From: Rheinheimera sp.
GTDB taxonomy: Bacteria; Pseudomonadota; Gammaproteobacteria; Enterobacterales; Alteromonadaceae
Direction: 5' to 3'
NCBI RefSeq assembly: GCF_030690345.1
Contig: NZ_JAUYGV010000006.1
Coordinates: forward strand, 248,001 to 312,000
Length of the DNA stretch: 64,000 nucleotides
Positions 63,872 to 64,000 of this stretch are shown one piece after another. The notes beneath the pieces are model-generated. The model had not been told where the DNA came from. It searched no databases and saw nothing but the letters and a program-made list of their open reading frames with translations. Position numbers and translations under genes: made by a program. How positions within the stretch are numbered: the stretch's first letter is position 1; every line of letters starts with the position of its first letter.

Positions 63872-64000
63872 GTGGCGCCAAAGGATAGCAAAGTCAGGAA
63901 AGTATACCCCACGTTCACCTTTGCTTGCGGGCCAAAAAGCGCGGTGCTTTTTATACTTTTACATACTGCAACCATCATCCTGCTATTTCAGTATGGTTTA
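63872..64000 (+). CDS. possible start of a small membrane protein, cut by window edge
   Basis: GTG at 63872 with AAGGA upstream opens a frame of 43 codons to the window end. A basic start (VAPKDSKVRKVYPTF) is followed by a hydrophobic stretch SAVLFILLHTATIILLFQYGL. Family not recognised. A minus-strand frame covers the same bases (63757-63978), so the coding strand is uncertain. Confidence 0.4.
   Translation, partial: MAPKDSKVRKVYPTFTFACGPKSAVLFILLHTATIILLFQYGL

Noticed and set aside
63757..63978. 73-codon minus-strand frame at the right edge
   Set aside because: Overlaps the GTG frame on the other strand, has no clear ribosome binding site or domain; kept only as an alternative.

Overview
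The window looks like chromosomal DNA of a free-living aquatic gammaproteobacterium. The best guess is the Rheinheimera / Alishewanella / Arsukibacterium group. This rests on gene content only: secreted chitinases, several TonB-dependent receptors with Fur-type operators, a Tct tricarboxylate system, a glrK-qseG-glrR operon and a leuABCD operon with an attenuator. No rRNA, prophage, CRISPR array or complete insertion sequence was seen. One tRNA gene is present.

Layout. 1-3.3 kb: two minus-strand GH18 chitinases, the first cut by the window edge. 3.7-5.9 kb: a yjfL-yjfM-yjfC-like operon (DUF350, DUF1190 lipoprotein, glutathionylspermidine-synthase-like ATP-grasp protein). 6.1-8.2 kb: an M13 metallopeptidase lipoprotein. 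8.2-13.1 kb: two divergent TonB receptors with a Fur-type palindrome between them. 13.1-17.1 kb: a prolyl-4-hydroxylase-like oxygenase, a hotdog thioesterase, a gamma-glutamyltransferase and a JmjC/FIH-like oxygenase. 17.1-21.4 kb: a second thioesterase, DUF2288 and glrK-qseG-glrR. 21.5-28.9 kb: a small membrane protein with a structured leader, adenosine deaminase, a LysR regulator divergent from a DJ-1 protein and a YqhD aldehyde reductase, an M24 peptidase, a decayed copy of the yqhD tail, and an SDR. 29.1-34.5 kb: an AraC regulator, a PA2779/PA2778-type pair, tRNA-Leu(UAA), a chemoreceptor and a Tsx/OmpK-like porin. 34.6-39.6 kb: a leader peptide, attenuator and leuABCD. 39.8-40.9 kb: two AT-rich genes, each ending in an integron attC-like site. 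41-49.8 kb: an esterase, several small conserved proteins, a TRIC channel, and a Fur-box TonB receptor with a PepSY protein. 49.9-56.5 kb: a porin-tctCBA operon followed by its CitA/CitB-type two-component system. 56.8-57.9 kb: a DUF418 membrane protein. 58-63.6 kb: an SMC/MukB-like three-gene condensin module (MksBEF/Wadjet-like). It is followed by the start of a fourth coupled gene that breaks off where AT-rich DNA begins.

How the genes fit together. The window joins polymer and peptide scavenging (chitinases, M13 and M24 peptidases, gamma-glutamyltransferase), iron or siderophore uptake (three TonB receptors, two Fur-type sites), carboxylate uptake and leucine synthesis. Two stretches stand out as accessory. 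The first is the pair of integron-type cassettes between leuD and an esterase: an HNH nuclease and a two-helix membrane protein, with no integrase in view. The second is the Mks/Wadjet-like operon, whose fourth gene is broken at the right edge.
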